Below, piece after piece: positions 51,634-59,231 of a stretch of 64,000 bases of DNA. A model generated the notes under the pieces. It was not told the origin of the DNA, ran no database searches, and worked only from the letters and a program-made list of their open reading frames with translations. A program made the position numbers and the translations under genes. Origin of the DNA: Candidatus Chloroploca asiatica (lineage in GTDB: Bacteria > Chloroflexota > Chloroflexia > Chloroflexales > Chloroflexaceae); NCBI RefSeq assembly GCF_002532075.1, contig NZ_LYXE01000024.1, positions 1-64,000 of the forward strand. The letters are read 5' to 3'. Position 1 is the first letter of the stretch; each line of letters opens with the position of its first letter.

Positions 51634-52548
51634 TTGAGCATTGCAACGCCTAAAAACCTGTCTCTGACTGACATCATCAGTGCAGGCTACCGTGCGCTTC
51701 ATCGCAGGCTTTGGGTAATGCTGATCCCGGCCCTGATGGGCGGGTACCTCTGGCTTGGGGCACCGATTGCGCTGACGCCGCTGGCGACAGGCGTGCAAAC
51801 TGATCTGGCGATGGTCGGAGAACTGATCGGGCAAGAGGGGGAAGGGGTGCGTCTCGCGCAGGCGGTACTGATGACCGATCTGCGTTTAGCGCTTGCCTGG
51901 CTCAATTTTGTCCCGATGCTTGCGCCAACGGAAGGGCCGGTTGTGCCACTTATGGGCCTAGAGCACCAGGTGAACTGGCCGCGCATGCTGCTGACGATTG
52001 GGGTGGTCAATCTGCTGGCGTTGGTATTTAGTAGCTATTTTTTGACCCTGTTGAGTGAATCTGTCAGTGGGGTGTATCTGCCGCTCGTTGGTTCGCTGCA
52101 GCGCGCCTTTGCTGTGGCGCTTGCGCTGGTGGGGTACTGGTTGGTATTGGCCGGGATTGGGTTGTTGCTAGCCCTGCCCTTTCTGGCCCTCTCGATCATT
52201 GTGATTGTGGCCTTGCCGGGGACAGCCCTGGCGATTCTGTTAGCCTGGTATATAGTGCTCTTCTGGGCGTATATCTATACCTGCTTTGCTCCTGAGGCGA
52301 TCCTGCTGAGTCGGGTCGGCCCGTTGCAGGCGATTGTCGCCAGCATCAATGTTGTCCGTCACAATCTGGCTGACACCCTGATTTTGCTCTTGCTCAACCT
52401 GTTGATTGTCAATGGTCTGGGGCTTGTCTGGCGGCAACTTGCCACGATGCCGGTCGGTTTGCCGGTGGCGCTGCTTGGCAGCGCGTATATTGGGAGTGGC
52501 CTGACGGCTGCTCGGATGGAGTTTTATCGTGCGCATCTTGCGCGCTAA
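51634..52548 (+). CDS. Hypothetical polytopic membrane protein
   Basis: A 304-residue protein with about six hydrophobic segments, including LWVMLIPALMGGYLWLGAPIAL, ALALVGYWLVLAGIGLLLALPFL and LILLLLNLLIVNGLGLVW. The sequence APEAILLSRVGPLQAIVASINVVRHN resembles a motif in DUF975/YciC-like membrane proteins, but the match is too weak to name. The start is TTG, supported by a strong GAGGAGG. It ends 21 bases before gyrB on the same strand, so the two are probably co-transcribed. Function unknown. Confidence 0.65.
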   Translation: MSIATPKNLSLTDIISAGYRALHRRLWVMLIPALMGGYLWLGAPIALTPLATGVQTDLAMVGELIGQEGEGVRLAQAVLMTDLRLALAWLNFVPMLAPTEGPVVPLMGLEHQVNWPRMLLTIGVVNLLALVFSSYFLTLLSESVSGVYLPLVGSLQRAFAVALALVGYWLVLAGIGLLLALPFLALSIIVIVALPGTALAILLAWYIVLFWAYIYTCFAPEAILLSRVGPLQAIVASINVVRHNLADTLILLLLNLLIVNGLGLVWRQLATMPVGLPVALLGSAYIGSGLTAARMEFYRAHLAR

Positions 52549-52569
52549 CATAGAGGAATAGAGCGTTGT

Positions 52570-54504
52570 ATGAATGACGAGCAGACTTCTTCCACTGAAC
52601 CTCAGGGGTATGATGCGAGCCAGATCACGGTGCTCGAGGGGCTTGATGCGGTGCGGAAACGCCCGGGGATGTATATTGGGCCAACCGACATTAATGGCTT
52701 GCACCATATGATCAAAGAAGTGGTGGACAATTCGGTTGACGAAGCACTTGCTGGTCACGCAGATCGCATTACGATCACGATCCATAAAGATTTATCGATT
52801 CAAGTGACTGATAATGGTCGCGGCATTCCCGTTGATATTCACCCCAAGCATAAGGTTTCGGCGTTGCAACTCGCCGCAACTGAGTTGCATGCCGGGGGCA
52901 AGTTTGGCGATGGGGGCTATAAAGTTTCGTCGGGCCTGCACGGGGTGGGTCTTTCGGTGGTGAATGCACTTTCTGAATGGATGCGCGCCGAAGTGCGTCG
53001 CCACGGCAAGCTCTGGGTGCAAGAGTATCGCACTGGGAAACCCCAGGGTGAGGTGAAAGCCGTGGGCCTGGCCGAGGGTACGGGCACATCGATCCATTTT
53101 ATGCCTGATGTGACCATCTTCAAAGAAGGTATTGAGTATAACTTTAAGGCGCTGTCGCAGCGTTTTCGTGAAATGGCCTATCTGACCAAGGGTCTGCATT
53201 TTGCCTTTACTGATGAACGTAGCGATCAAGAGGTGCATTTCTATTTTGAGGGTGGCATTGTCAGTTATGTGCGCCACTTGAACAAAGATCGAACCGTGTT
53301 GCATAAGCAGCCCTTCTATGCCGAAAATACGGTCAATGATGTGGCCGTCGAAGTGGCAATGCAGTATACCGACGCGTATGATAGTGACTCGGTGTATGCC
53401 TTTGCGAATAATATCAATAATACCGACGGCGGTGCCCATCTCTCGGGTTTTCGTACGGCCCTGACCCGTGTGATCAATACGTATGCCCGTGCCAAGAGCA
53501 TTCTGAAAGAGAATGAGTCGAATCTGACGGGTGAAGATGTGCGTGAGGGGCTGACCGCAGTGATTAGTGTCAAGTTGAAAGATCCCCTCTTTAGCTCGCA
53601 GACCAAAGAAAAACTGGTTAGCCCCGAAGCGGCAGGTGCGGTTGCGACGGTCCTTGGCGATCAACTGGCGGCCTGGCTTGATGAGAATCCTGGCGAGGCC
53701 CGGCGGGTTATTGAGAAGGTGTTGAGCGCAGCGCGGACGCGGCTGGCGGTTCAGAAAGTGAAAGAGACCTCACGCAAGAGTGCGATGGAGGGGTTCGCAC
53801 TGCCAGGCAAATTGGCCGATTGTTCTGATACCAATCCAGCGCGCAGCGAGCTCTATATTGTTGAGGGTGACAGCGCAGGTGGCACGGCCAAGCAGGGGCG
53901 TGACCGGCGCTTCCAGGCGATCCTGCCGCTTCGTGGCAAGATCCTCAATGTTGAGCGTAGCCGCCTCGACAAGATGCTCTCGAATACCGAGGTACGGGCC
54001 TTGATTACGGCGATTGGCACCCCCATCGGTGAACAGTTCAACGCGGATAAATTGCGGTATCATCGCATTCTGCTGATGACCGATGCCGATGTGGACGGCA
54101 GCCATATCCGCACGCTGTTGCTCACCTTTTTCTTTCGGCATATGCGCCAGTTGATTAGCAGTGGGCACCTCTATATTGCGCAGCCGCCGCTCTATCGCAT
54201 CAAACATGGCAAAGAGCAGGTCTATACCTATTCAGATAGCGAGCGCGATGCGTATTTAGCCAAGCTTCCCGAAGAGACGCGGCAGCGCGTTGGCATTCAG
54301 CGCTACAAAGGTCTCGGCGAAATGAATGCCGAGCAACTCTGGGAGACAACGATGAACCCCGAGAACCGGGTGATTCTCCAGGTAACCATCGAAGATGCCC
54401 AGCGCGCCGATGAGACGTTCACGATGCTCATGGGTGACCTGGTGCCCCCGCGGCGTAAATTTATCCAGACGCATGCCTCTGAGGTCGTAGATCTGGATGT
54501 GTAG
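52570..54504 (+). CDS. gyrB: DNA gyrase subunit B
   Basis: A 644-residue type IIA topoisomerase ATPase subunit, of the shorter class without the E. coli insert. The GHKL ATPase domain has VLEGLDAVRKRPGMYIG, VVDNSVDEALAGHAD and GLHGVGLSVVNALSEW. The TOPRIM domain has EGDSAGGTAKQGRDRRFQAILPLRGKILNVE-type sequence and DADVDGSHIRTLLL. The C-terminus has RYKGLGEMNAEQLWETTM. GyrB introduces negative supercoils with GyrA (not in the window). ParE is the only realistic alternative. AGAGG lies upstream of ATG 52570. Confidence 0.94.
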   Translation: MNDEQTSSTEPQGYDASQITVLEGLDAVRKRPGMYIGPTDINGLHHMIKEVVDNSVDEALAGHADRITITIHKDLSIQVTDNGRGIPVDIHPKHKVSALQLAATELHAGGKFGDGGYKVSSGLHGVGLSVVNALSEWMRAEVRRHGKLWVQEYRTGKPQGEVKAVGLAEGTGTSIHFMPDVTIFKEGIEYNFKALSQRFREMAYLTKGLHFAFTDERSDQEVHFYFEGGIVSYVRHLNKDRTVLHKQPFYAENTVNDVAVEVAMQYTDAYDSDSVYAFANNINNTDGGAHLSGFRTALTRVINTYARAKSILKENESNLTGEDVREGLTAVISVKLKDPLFSSQTKEKLVSPEAAGAVATVLGDQLAAWLDENPGEARRVIEKVLSAARTRLAVQKVKETSRKSAMEGFALPGKLADCSDTNPARSELYIVEGDSAGGTAKQGRDRRFQAILPLRGKILNVERSRLDKMLSNTEVRALITAIGTPIGEQFNADKLRYHRILLMTDADVDGSHIRTLLLTFFFRHMRQLISSGHLYIAQPPLYRIKHGKEQVYTYSDSERDAYLAKLPEETRQRVGIQRYKGLGEMNAEQLWETTMNPENRVILQVTIEDAQRADETFTMLMGDLVPPRRKFIQTHASEVVDLDV

Positions 54505-54518
54505 GCGGGGGAAGGTCG

Positions 54519-55481
54519 TTGGATATACCATTTCCTGGTAAACCCTTGCTCTTGGAGGCACCGCGTGGCGCTATGCTGCGCCAGCCGCTTGCAGGTGACA
54601 CCCCCGCCCATCTTGAAGCGGGGGTTATCGCCACGCTCCGCACGCTGACGCCTGTGCGCAAACTGGAACTGGCTCGAGCGATGAATCAGATGGCTGATCG
54701 CCTGGCGCTGGCCGGTATTCAGCAGCGGATGCCTGAGGTAACGATGCACGAGTGGGCCTATGCGCTGGCTCTCCAACGGCTCACGTTGGAACGACGGCCT
54801 TATGGTGCAGCCGTTCTTGAAGGAATTCCGCTTATGCCGACTCCTGTTGATCCGCTTGCGTTGGCGTTGCGTCTTGGCGCATTGCTTGATGCCCATGCCA
54901 TCCCCTATGTCATCGTTGGCTCAATGGCTGCTGTTGTCCACGGCGAGTACCGTACGACGCGCGATATCGACGTAGTGGTGAACCTGTCTGCTCAGAACGT
55001 GCGAGCGTTCGTCGAAGGGCTGCGTGAGGATTTTACCTTTCTCTTGAGCGACATTACCGACGCGCTCCTCCGTCTTCCTGAAGCACGGGCTGATGGGCAG
55101 CAGCGGGCAAGTTTTTGTGCCTATGATAAGATGACGGGCTTCCAGCTTGACGTGTACCTCTTTTCGGGGCGTCCGTTCGAGGTGGCCCAGTTTCAGCGGG
55201 CACAGGTGGTAAATATCGCCGGTGAGCCGGGTGGAGCGCTGCGTGTAGCGAGTGCTGAAGATACAGTGCTGGCCAAGCTAGAATGGTACAGCCTTGCCCC
55301 ATCTGATCGCCAGTGGCGCGATGTGCAGGCTATCCTGCGGGTACAGGATGATGCGCTCGATCAAGCTTATCTTCTTCAGTGGGCCGACGCACTTGGGTTC
55401 GCTGAGTTGCTAACCTGGGCGTTGCGAGGTCAGCAACCGCCCCTGGCTGGTGATGAGCCTCGCCAGCAGCGGTTATTTTAA
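54519..55481 (+). CDS. Nucleotidyltransferase-fold protein (AbiEii/MNT-like)
   Basis: A 320-residue protein whose C-terminal part is a polymerase-beta-type nucleotidyltransferase domain: VIVGSMAAVVHGEYRTTRDIDVVV, with the G-S pair and the Asp-x-Asp metal site, then a later LDVYLF strand with the third Asp. The first ~100 residues are a separate, mostly helical region without recognised family, rich in Leu/Ala. Relatives include AbiEii/AbiGii toxins and DUF6036-like proteins, but no AbiEi antitoxin gene is adjacent. The start is TTG 54519, with GGGGGAAGG before it, 14 bases after gyrB. Function cannot be named. Confidence 0.7.
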   Translation: MDIPFPGKPLLLEAPRGAMLRQPLAGDTPAHLEAGVIATLRTLTPVRKLELARAMNQMADRLALAGIQQRMPEVTMHEWAYALALQRLTLERRPYGAAVLEGIPLMPTPVDPLALALRLGALLDAHAIPYVIVGSMAAVVHGEYRTTRDIDVVVNLSAQNVRAFVEGLREDFTFLLSDITDALLRLPEARADGQQRASFCAYDKMTGFQLDVYLFSGRPFEVAQFQRAQVVNIAGEPGGALRVASAEDTVLAKLEWYSLAPSDRQWRDVQAILRVQDDALDQAYLLQWADALGFAELLTWALRGQQPPLAGDEPRQQRLF

Positions 55482-55497
55482 AGAAGCACTTTTTCGT

Positions 55498-55540
55498 GCG
55501 CGTGAAAAAAACCAGCTAGGCTGGTTTTTTTCACGCGCAA
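55498..55540 (+). terminator. Strong terminator after the nucleotidyltransferase gene
   Basis: 20-bp perfect stem (55498-55517, 55521-55540) with triloop TAG. The arms carry A-runs and T-runs, so both strands resemble a classic intrinsic terminator. The rest of the 267-base gap up to 55748 holds no supported gene. Confidence 0.8.
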
Positions 55541-55748
55541 ACATGACTCTCCGTACTTCTCGCCAGGTCTTTTGCCAAGATCGCACGGTTGCATCCCGTA
55601 TTCCTACGGATAGACGCGGCTTGCCGGTGTGCGTACACTGAAGATGTCTGAAGTACGCTCCCCCTTCATTTCCCTCCTCCCTGCCCAGAGTTCACTTCAT
55701 ACAATGCAACGGCACACTTCTTGGCTGTACATGGATTGGAGAAGGCTC

Positions 55749-56753
55749 ATGGGAAAAAGCAATTTGCTGCGACCTGAGGATTATGCCAGCACCGGTTCAG
55801 TTCAGCCTATTTGTGAGCAGGCAATCTATGCGCAGATGACAGCCAGTCTCGCGCAGTGTGCATCGCTGCAGGAAGCCTACGCAATCATCGCGGAGAGTGT
55901 GCAACGCCTTTTTCCTGGTGATGATGGCACCCTCTATATGCGTCAGACCATACCGGGGGCACTTGAGCCGGTGGCCCGGTGGAGCGCGTTTCCTGATGAT
56001 GGTACCTTGGTCTTGCCGACGACCCCATTCTCACTCTGTATGCCTTTGATTGTGCAGCAACAGGTTCACGGCATGCTGCATGTTCGGATCAACGTCCCCG
56101 TGTCGGCTCCCCTCTTGCTGGATCCCTTGCTTGAAACACGGCGGCGGCTCTGTGCGACCTTGGTCGAATATGCTGTGGAGGGTCTCGCACAGGTGCAGTG
56201 CCGGCTGTGTGCGCACGACGAGAGTATGCATGATCCCGTGACCGGCCTGGCCATGCCCCAGGCGTTGACCAGATTGCTGGGTATCAAACTCTTTGAGCCA
56301 TCGGCGTATCCGATTAGCCTGGTGCTGATCGGTGTGGATGGCTATCCCGTTGTTGACGAGGCTGATGCAGCCACGACGAGTGCGCTGGTAACCCAGGCGG
56401 TGAGTCGCTCGTTGACCGCTCGTGTCCATCCTGATGACCTCGTCTGCCATTATGGTGACGGGCTCTTTCTGCTGGTGATAAGTGGGGAAGACCGCACAGG
56501 TGTCACCGAACGGGTCGAGGCTATCCGGCGTGCTATCGCTTCGCGGATCCTCTGCCCGAGTGCCACGACAACGGTCAAGCTCACGGTTTCGGTTGGGATT
56601 GCCACCATTATTGCACCTGGGATACGGCTTGACGAAGCGCTCAGCGCGGCTGAACTGGCCCTTTACTGTGCGCGCCATGCCGGAGGCAATCAGGTAGTTG
56701 TTGGCGAAGAACTTGGTCACGAAGTTGATGCATATATGCGCATGATGCGGTAG
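55749..56753 (+). CDS. GAF domain and degenerate GGDEF domain protein
   Basis: A 334-residue soluble protein. The N-terminal GAF-type sensor runs from about residue 25 to 145 (LQEAYAIIAESVQRLFPGDDGTLYMRQ). The C-terminal GGDEF-fold domain starts near HDPVTGLAMPQALTRLL and contains VTVSVGIAT-like and AELALYCARHAGGNQVVV blocks. The signature GGDEF is replaced by GDGLF in CHYGDGLFLLVISG, so diguanylate cyclase activity is doubtful; it may bind GTP or c-di-GMP, or act as a partner. ATG 55749 is supported by GGAGAAGG. The GGDEF-fold assignment is firm; the activity is not. Confidence 0.85.
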   Translation: MGKSNLLRPEDYASTGSVQPICEQAIYAQMTASLAQCASLQEAYAIIAESVQRLFPGDDGTLYMRQTIPGALEPVARWSAFPDDGTLVLPTTPFSLCMPLIVQQQVHGMLHVRINVPVSAPLLLDPLLETRRRLCATLVEYAVEGLAQVQCRLCAHDESMHDPVTGLAMPQALTRLLGIKLFEPSAYPISLVLIGVDGYPVVDEADAATTSALVTQAVSRSLTARVHPDDLVCHYGDGLFLLVISGEDRTGVTERVEAIRRAIASRILCPSATTTVKLTVSVGIATIIAPGIRLDEALSAAELALYCARHAGGNQVVVGEELGHEVDAYMRMMR

Positions 56754-56782
56754 TATACGCACAGATCGTGAACATCCTAATC

Positions 56783-56833
56783 AGGGGCGAAACAGGGTTG
56801 GTCTTGCATTGAGACCTGCGTTGTTTCGCCCTT
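56783..56833 (+). terminator. Imperfect hairpin after the GAF-GGDEF gene
   Basis: AGGGGCGAAACA (56783-56794) pairs with TGTTTCGCCCTT (56822-56833) and an inner AGACC/GGTCT extends the stem. It lies in the 144-base gap before the caspase-like gene and probably ends the upstream message. Confidence 0.45.
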
Positions 56834-56897
56834 GCTGGTCATGCTCTGCTGGAAGGTAGTGGGGCTTTCACGATCGCTTTGCCAAAGGGGTAGTTTT

Positions 56898-59099
56898 ATG
56901 CATGCACGTTCAGTTCGCCATCTCTTCCTCGGCCTGGTGCTCATGCTTAGCCTGATCCTGGTGATCGGAGGGAATGGAGCACTAATTGTACGTTCGGCTC
57001 CACCTGGGTTTGTGACGTCGAATGGCTTTACGCTGCAGGTTCCGCAACGCTTGCCTATCTTTAGCCTGACAGGAATTCCCGTAGACCAAGATCGAACGAG
57101 TGAACTGGCCCAGCGCTTTGGCAACATCTATGCTCGTCAACCGGTTGCTGCTGAGATCTATCTGAGCAACCCCCGCTATACGGTTCCGAATACGCAAACG
57201 CTCTCGTTGTTGACGCAGTATGGGGCCACGGGCGGTTTTTATGCCTTTAATCTTGAAGAGGTAGGCCGCGAAACCCCGCTGGGCAAACTTGATCCTGGAC
57301 AACTCCAGGGGCGAGCCTGCCAGTTCCTGTTGAATGGCGGCTTTATGGCAGGTGATGGGCAATTGCTGATTGATCGGCAGATCCCGCAGAATGTCCAGAC
57401 GATTACCAATCCCCAGTTTTGTGACATTGATGAGAATACGCCGTTTGGCACGATCAAGACGATCCAGGCGGCCACGTTGCCCGTGAATGCGCTGCAACAG
57501 GATGTCCCGGTGATCGAGACGATCGGGGCGGTGATCGAAGTTCCGATGGGCATTCCTTATGCAATTGATCGTCAGTCGCCCCAGTTCTTGCCAATTGGTG
57601 GCCCCGGTGGTCATCTCTCCTTACTCTTTACCACAACTGATTTTGATGTGCAGGGCAATTGGCTTGATCCAGATAGCCCTGGTCTTGCCGCGGTGGCGAT
57701 GCCCTTCTTTGGGCGGCAACCGGCGATGCTTGACCGCACCTTCCCTATCCGTGATCCCCGCACGCTGCGCGATGAGGTTGAGCAACTGGTCAGGGCTACC
57801 TATCCCGGCGCGACCAATGTGACCATCCCCGATCCGGCCTTGGTCTATTTTGTGAGCGACGCGGCGGTTGAGCAGGAGATCATGGAGCCGGTGCTCGATT
57901 TTGGGGCGATCGAGGTGACGGTTGATGGGGAAACGATTGTTCTGCGGAATATTACCGTGCCTCTGATCGAAGGTGGCGAACAGGGCCTTGGTGCAACGGT
58001 GCAAATCACGGAACCAGCCAATGATAGCCGTTTCCGCCCTGGCACAGCAGTGACCTTCCGTGGTACGATTGCTGATGGCGCGGCCCCGTACACCTACCAG
58101 TGGTTCATTGATGACAATGAGCCACTGAGCGATCCCGCTGTACGTGAGGCCGCTGGCGAGGTGACGCTCTTGACCGACCAGTTGCCGGTGCAGGGACGTG
58201 ATGGCCTGCCGTCAGGTTCAACGGTCATGCTGAGGGTGACGGATAGTGTCGGTATCGTCCGTGAAGCAACGGTCTTTGTCGCCCCTGAGGTGATTCCTGC
58301 AGTCTATCTGCCGCTGGTTGTCCGCGGTGGCACAGCGGCCAGTTCGATCGCCCCTGCGGCCAACCTGGCCCAAGTCGGCTACACCTTCGGCATCGAGGCC
58401 AACTGGGATTACCCGCCTTATGGGCCGGGTGGCTCGGATCTGCCAGGGGTGATCCCTGATGTCAATGGGTTCCGCAATGGCATGACGAGTTATGGCTACA
58501 CTTCGCGCTTCTTCTGGAGCAATGGCAGCGCCTGGGAGCGTGACTGGCGTGATTGCAGCATTGGCAATGGGCTTGATTGCACATCAGGCGTTGATCGGGC
58601 GGCCTTTGTCTACTATGCCGGGCATGGTGGGGCCGGTGGCTTGGGGATGGCGTCGAACAAGGATAGCACCTGGTTTGACGGATCGAATGCGCGGTATCAG
58701 AACCTACGCTGGGTCGGGTTTGCCTCGTGCCAGACCTTGCGGGTACAGGGCTACAGTGCCGGCAACGAACCGATTCGTCGCTGGTTCAATGCTTTCCAGG
58801 GCGCGCATATGTTGCTTGGCTTCAACAGCAATATGCGTGATATTGCCTTTGGCGGGCGGTTTGTTGACAACATGCGCATGCCGCGTTTCTTTGGCATTGA
58901 CTTCCCGTGGGCGCAGCAAACGATTGCGCAAGCGTGGGTCAATACCGCTTTTCAGATGAATGCAGGCAAACCGGCCTATATTTATGCCCGTAGCGCAAGC
59001 GCCAATCCAATTAACGACAAACTGCCGCGTCCTGGGCAGCCGATGCCCCCACGCCCATTCCCGGTACAATCGTACCACTGGGTCTGGTGGAACTTTTAG
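56898..59099 (+). CDS. Exported caspase-like DUF6345 protein
   Basis: A 733-residue predicted exported protein. ATG 56898 (AAGGGG upstream) gives a signal peptide with LFLGLVLMLSLILVIGGNGA. A large N-terminal region (about 35-370) of unknown fold is followed by an immunoglobulin/PKD-like module (about 375-470; APYTYQWFIDDNEP). Residues ~495-733 resemble DUF6345, a domain seen in bacterial surface proteins. His576 in FVYYAGHGG and Cys611 in FASCQTL match the His/Cys dyad pattern of clan CD (caspase/gingipain) peptidases. Proteolysis itself is inferred. It is probably surface-exposed or secreted and encoded alone, followed by a hairpin. Confidence 0.72.
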   Translation: MHARSVRHLFLGLVLMLSLILVIGGNGALIVRSAPPGFVTSNGFTLQVPQRLPIFSLTGIPVDQDRTSELAQRFGNIYARQPVAAEIYLSNPRYTVPNTQTLSLLTQYGATGGFYAFNLEEVGRETPLGKLDPGQLQGRACQFLLNGGFMAGDGQLLIDRQIPQNVQTITNPQFCDIDENTPFGTIKTIQAATLPVNALQQDVPVIETIGAVIEVPMGIPYAIDRQSPQFLPIGGPGGHLSLLFTTTDFDVQGNWLDPDSPGLAAVAMPFFGRQPAMLDRTFPIRDPRTLRDEVEQLVRATYPGATNVTIPDPALVYFVSDAAVEQEIMEPVLDFGAIEVTVDGETIVLRNITVPLIEGGEQGLGATVQITEPANDSRFRPGTAVTFRGTIADGAAPYTYQWFIDDNEPLSDPAVREAAGEVTLLTDQLPVQGRDGLPSGSTVMLRVTDSVGIVREATVFVAPEVIPAVYLPLVVRGGTAASSIAPAANLAQVGYTFGIEANWDYPPYGPGGSDLPGVIPDVNGFRNGMTSYGYTSRFFWSNGSAWERDWRDCSIGNGLDCTSGVDRAAFVYYAGHGGAGGLGMASNKDSTWFDGSNARYQNLRWVGFASCQTLRVQGYSAGNEPIRRWFNAFQGAHMLLGFNSNMRDIAFGGRFVDNMRMPRFFGIDFPWAQQTIAQAWVNTAFQMNAGKPAYIYARSASANPINDKLPRPGQPMPPRPFPVQSYHWVWWNF

Positions 59100-59103
59100 A
59101 AAT

Positions 59104-59148
59104 ACGCAGAACGCCCCTGCCAGCAAAGCTGGCAGGGGCGTTCTGCGT
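59104..59148 (+). terminator. 21-bp perfect hairpin after the caspase-like gene
   Basis: Arms 59104-59124 and 59128-59148 with triloop AAA and a CCAGC-NNN-GCTGG core. It begins five bases after the stop. Confidence 0.75.
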
Positions 59149-59165
59149 CTTAGGGTTAGCTGCGG

Positions 59166-59213
59166 TATAATGAATTAACACACTCTTAACATCACATCAT
59201 CATTTGTTAATCT
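59166..59213 (+). promoter_or_regulatory. -10 box and TTAAC repeats upstream of the 656-residue gene
   Basis: TATAAT at 59166-59171 is followed by two direct TTAACA copies and an inverted GTTAA within about 40 bases. No -35 is clear. The repeats may be a regulator site. Confidence 0.35.
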
Positions 59214-59231
59214 AGCGCAGGTAACCTGAAG

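Noticed and set aside
55541-55639. 32-residue frame after the terminator at 55498
   Set aside because: No ribosome-binding site and no recognisable composition.
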